16,801 nucleotides of DNA from CAYJPV01 sp964396055 (GTDB lineage Bacteria; Acidobacteriota; Vicinamibacteria; Vicinamibacterales; JAKQTR01). Below, in pieces: positions 16,738 to 16,801 of the stretch (position 1 is its first letter; each line of letters starts with the position of its first letter). The notes below the pieces were generated by a model, which saw only the letters and a list, made by a program, of their open reading frames with translations, had not been told where the DNA came from and did no database searches. The stretch is from positions 1 to 16,801 of the forward strand of contig CAYNDV010000100.1 in NCBI GenBank assembly GCA_964396055.1, in the 5' to 3' direction. The translations under genes were made by a program, and so were the position numbers.

Positions 16738-16801
16738 CGGCCGCCACGGCGGCGCCCCCCGGGGCGCGCCGCACGCCGGGCGCCAGCGGCGCCCGGGCCC
16801 G
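16738..16801. other. Non-coding or unresolved end of window after rodA, with GC hairpins
   Basis: Three perfect inverted repeats follow: GCCGC/GCGGC at 16740-16753, GCGCCCC/GGGGCGC at 16752-16767, and CCGGGCGCC/GGCGCCCGG at 16776-16796 (9-bp stem, 3-base loop). No T-run is present, so this is not a classical terminator; it may equally be the start of another gene. Confidence 0.4.

Overview
This is a GC-rich, densely coding stretch of bacterial chromosome with typical Gram-negative envelope genes. The gene set is long, secreted M14 peptidases, a secreted GH2 beta-galactosidase, long-form SppA, a PpiD-type foldase, and mreBCD-mrdA-rodA. With the GC content and the heptamer and palindromic intergenic repeats, this suggests an Acidobacteriota lineage such as Vicinamibacteria. 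That placement is inference from style and gene content; no rRNA or other marker is present. No tRNA, rRNA, CRISPR array or insertion sequence was seen.

Layout. (1) 1-2519, plus strand: the 3' end of one M14-type secreted peptidase gene, then a complete paralogue; their C-terminal domains align. (2) 2530-5790, minus strand: a secreted GH2 beta-galactosidase, convergent with the peptidases (10 bp gap) and divergent from sppA across a 132 bp region with an extended -10 promoter and a near-perfect palindrome. (3) 5923-7680, plus: sppA. (4) 7681-7835: a convergent intergenic region with two unrelated 7-bp tandem arrays flanking a REP-like nested palindrome. (5) 7836-9761, minus: a PpiD/SurA-like periplasmic foldase. 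(6) 9762-10162: a 401 bp divergent region with an extended -10 promoter and a leader of about 165 nt. (7) 10163-16737, plus: a GAF-GGDEF nucleotidyl cyclase, mreB, mreC, mreD, mrdA (PBP2) and rodA, closely spaced and probably one transcription unit.

How the genes work together. The last block is the elongasome: MreB filaments, MreC/MreD, and the PBP2-RodA synthase pair that builds side-wall peptidoglycan. The cyclase is 26 bp upstream of mreB. PpiD and SppA serve folding and clearance of exported proteins, and the peptidases and beta-galactosidase are predicted exported degradative enzymes.

The most interesting signal is in the cyclase. It keeps GGDEF and the RxxD inhibitory site, but the Asp that recognises the guanine base in canonical diguanylate cyclases (PleD D344) is Ser247. 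Asp-to-Ser at this position is the signature of Hypr GGDEF enzymes, which make 3',3'-cyclic AMP-GMP. If it holds, a cGAMP synthase is wired into the cell-shape operon.
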